Shown one piece after another: positions 63,790 to 64,000 of a stretch of 64,000 nt of DNA. A program made the translations under genes and the position numbers. The notes beneath the pieces are model-generated. The model searched no databases and had not been told where the DNA came from. It worked only from the letters and a program-made list of their open reading frames with translations. Numbering within the stretch: the stretch's first letter is position 1; each line of letters starts with the position of its first letter. Origin of the DNA: Rossellomorea sp. AcN35-11 (GTDB lineage Bacteria > Bacillota > Bacilli > Bacillales > Bacillaceae_B); assembly GCA_030388825.1 (NCBI GenBank), contig CP128836.1, forward strand, positions 62,001 to 126,000. The letters are read 5' to 3'.

Positions 63790-63823
63790 AAAAAAAGGTT
63801 GGCGAAGTAAAGTCGCCAACCTT
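63790..63823 (-). terminator. terminator after the right-edge gene
   Basis: Minus strand AAGGTTGGCGACTTTACTTCGCCAACCTTTTTTTATG: an 11-bp stem with a T-run, about 90 nt after the stop codon of the gene at 63911. Confidence 0.85.
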
Positions 63824-63910
63824 GAATTACATTGTTACTTTTAAAACAACTTAACCTTTAAACTGATTTTACTTCAGCTTTCGCCCGGTGTATAACGTAG
63901 GCGATTATTC

Positions 63911-64000
63911 TTATAAGCCGCACTTTAATTGTGCGCCACAGTTCGTACAAGTGTTACACCCTCCGATGTCTTTCACTGTACCCTTCCTACAAACAGGGCA
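63911..64000 (-). CDS. nrdJ: C-terminal end of a probable B12-dependent ribonucleotide reductase (partial)
   Basis: Only the last 29 residues are in the window: CPVCRKGTVKDIGGCNTCTNCGAQLKCGL. The zinc-ribbon-like spacing C-x2-C...GCxxCxxCG near a terminal Cys-Gly matches the tail of class II (NrdJ) reductases, where C-terminal cysteines re-reduce the active site. A generic zinc-ribbon protein is the alternative. If right, it supplies deoxynucleotides together with thyA and tmk. Confidence 0.55.
   Translation of the reverse strand, partial: CPVCRKGTVKDIGGCNTCTNCGAQLKCGL

Noticed and set aside
1..64000. Phage structural or conjugation genes
   Set aside because: No terminase, portal, capsid, tail, relaxase or T4SS gene was found, so phage or conjugative status cannot be claimed from this window.
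1..64000. tRNA or rRNA genes
   Set aside because: I saw no cloverleaf with a GTTCGANTC-type T-arm and no rRNA-like segment in any intergenic gap.

Overview
The window looks like a piece of a large, low-GC replicon from an endospore-forming, flagellated member of the Bacillaceae. Nearly every recognisable protein has its closest remembered relative in Bacillus (SftA, HemAT, SpoVS, an alpha/beta-type SASP, Spo0E, YaaR, YvyF, RecU, AddAB, DnaB/DnaI, YkyA, MazF/EndoA), and Shine-Dalgarno sites are strong GGAGG types. About 54 of 58 genes lie on the minus strand. The genes are housekeeping types that sit at many separate places in a normal Bacillus chromosome (division, flagella, helicase loading, recombination, sporulation, nucleotide synthesis), mixed here into new neighbourhoods. 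With the repeated shared leader structure, this suggests a chromid, megaplasmid or giant phage/phage-plasmid carrying its own copies of cell functions. That is an inference: no rep, terminase, capsid or conjugation gene is visible to settle it.

Layout, left to right. 1-3.6 kb: division PBP (cut by the edge) and DNA translocase SftA. 3.8-9.9 kb: globin-coupled chemoreceptor, orphan DNA methylase, zinc/XRE regulator, SASP, replicative helicase. 10-11.2 kb: FtsW/RodA. 11.3-26.2 kb: a surface/pilus island with a 1.4-kresidue secreted repeat protein, a Pro-Glu-Lys surface protein, two TadE-like proteins, seven tandem small pilin-like genes, then tadC, tadB, tadA, tadZ, cpaB-like and a second CpaE-like gene. 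26.5-31.4 kb: small unknown genes, an FtsE-FtsX-M23 hydrolase operon and a YkyA-like lipoprotein. 31.4-40.9 kb: addA, addB, tmk, spoVS, dnaI. 41-49.9 kb: unknown genes, divIC, yaaR, hag (sigma-D promoter), csrA, dnaB, ftsL, phoH2, ftsZ and mazF. 50-58 kb: thyA, ftsA, yvyF, HD-GYP, HU, spo0E-like, motB, motA, recU. 58-64 kb: topoisomerase III, YdjM-like protein, sigma factor, holA, and the C-terminus of a probable B12-dependent ribonucleotide reductase.

The genes form functional sets: a near-complete divisome (FtsZ, FtsA, FtsL, DivIC, PBP2B-like, FtsW, FtsEX plus amidase-type hydrolase, SftA), a helicase-loading set (DnaB, DnaI, DnaC) with HolA, HU, Topo III, RecU and AddAB, a motility set (Hag, CsrA, MotAB, YvyF, YaaR, HemAT), and DNA-precursor enzymes (ThyA, Tmk, probable NrdJ).

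The most striking non-coding signal is a family of about 22 intrinsic-terminator-like hairpins on the minus strand, placed in the 5' leaders of genes, usually only 17-50 nt before the start codon and downstream of the promoter where one can be seen. At least nine share a base arm resembling GGGAGCACYG paired with CRGTGCTC and a U-run. This predicts element-wide control by attenuation/antitermination.

About a dozen genes carry a single frameshift, mostly one extra base in or near short homopolymers, inside otherwise intact conserved proteins. I read these as probable sequencing errors, not real gene decay.
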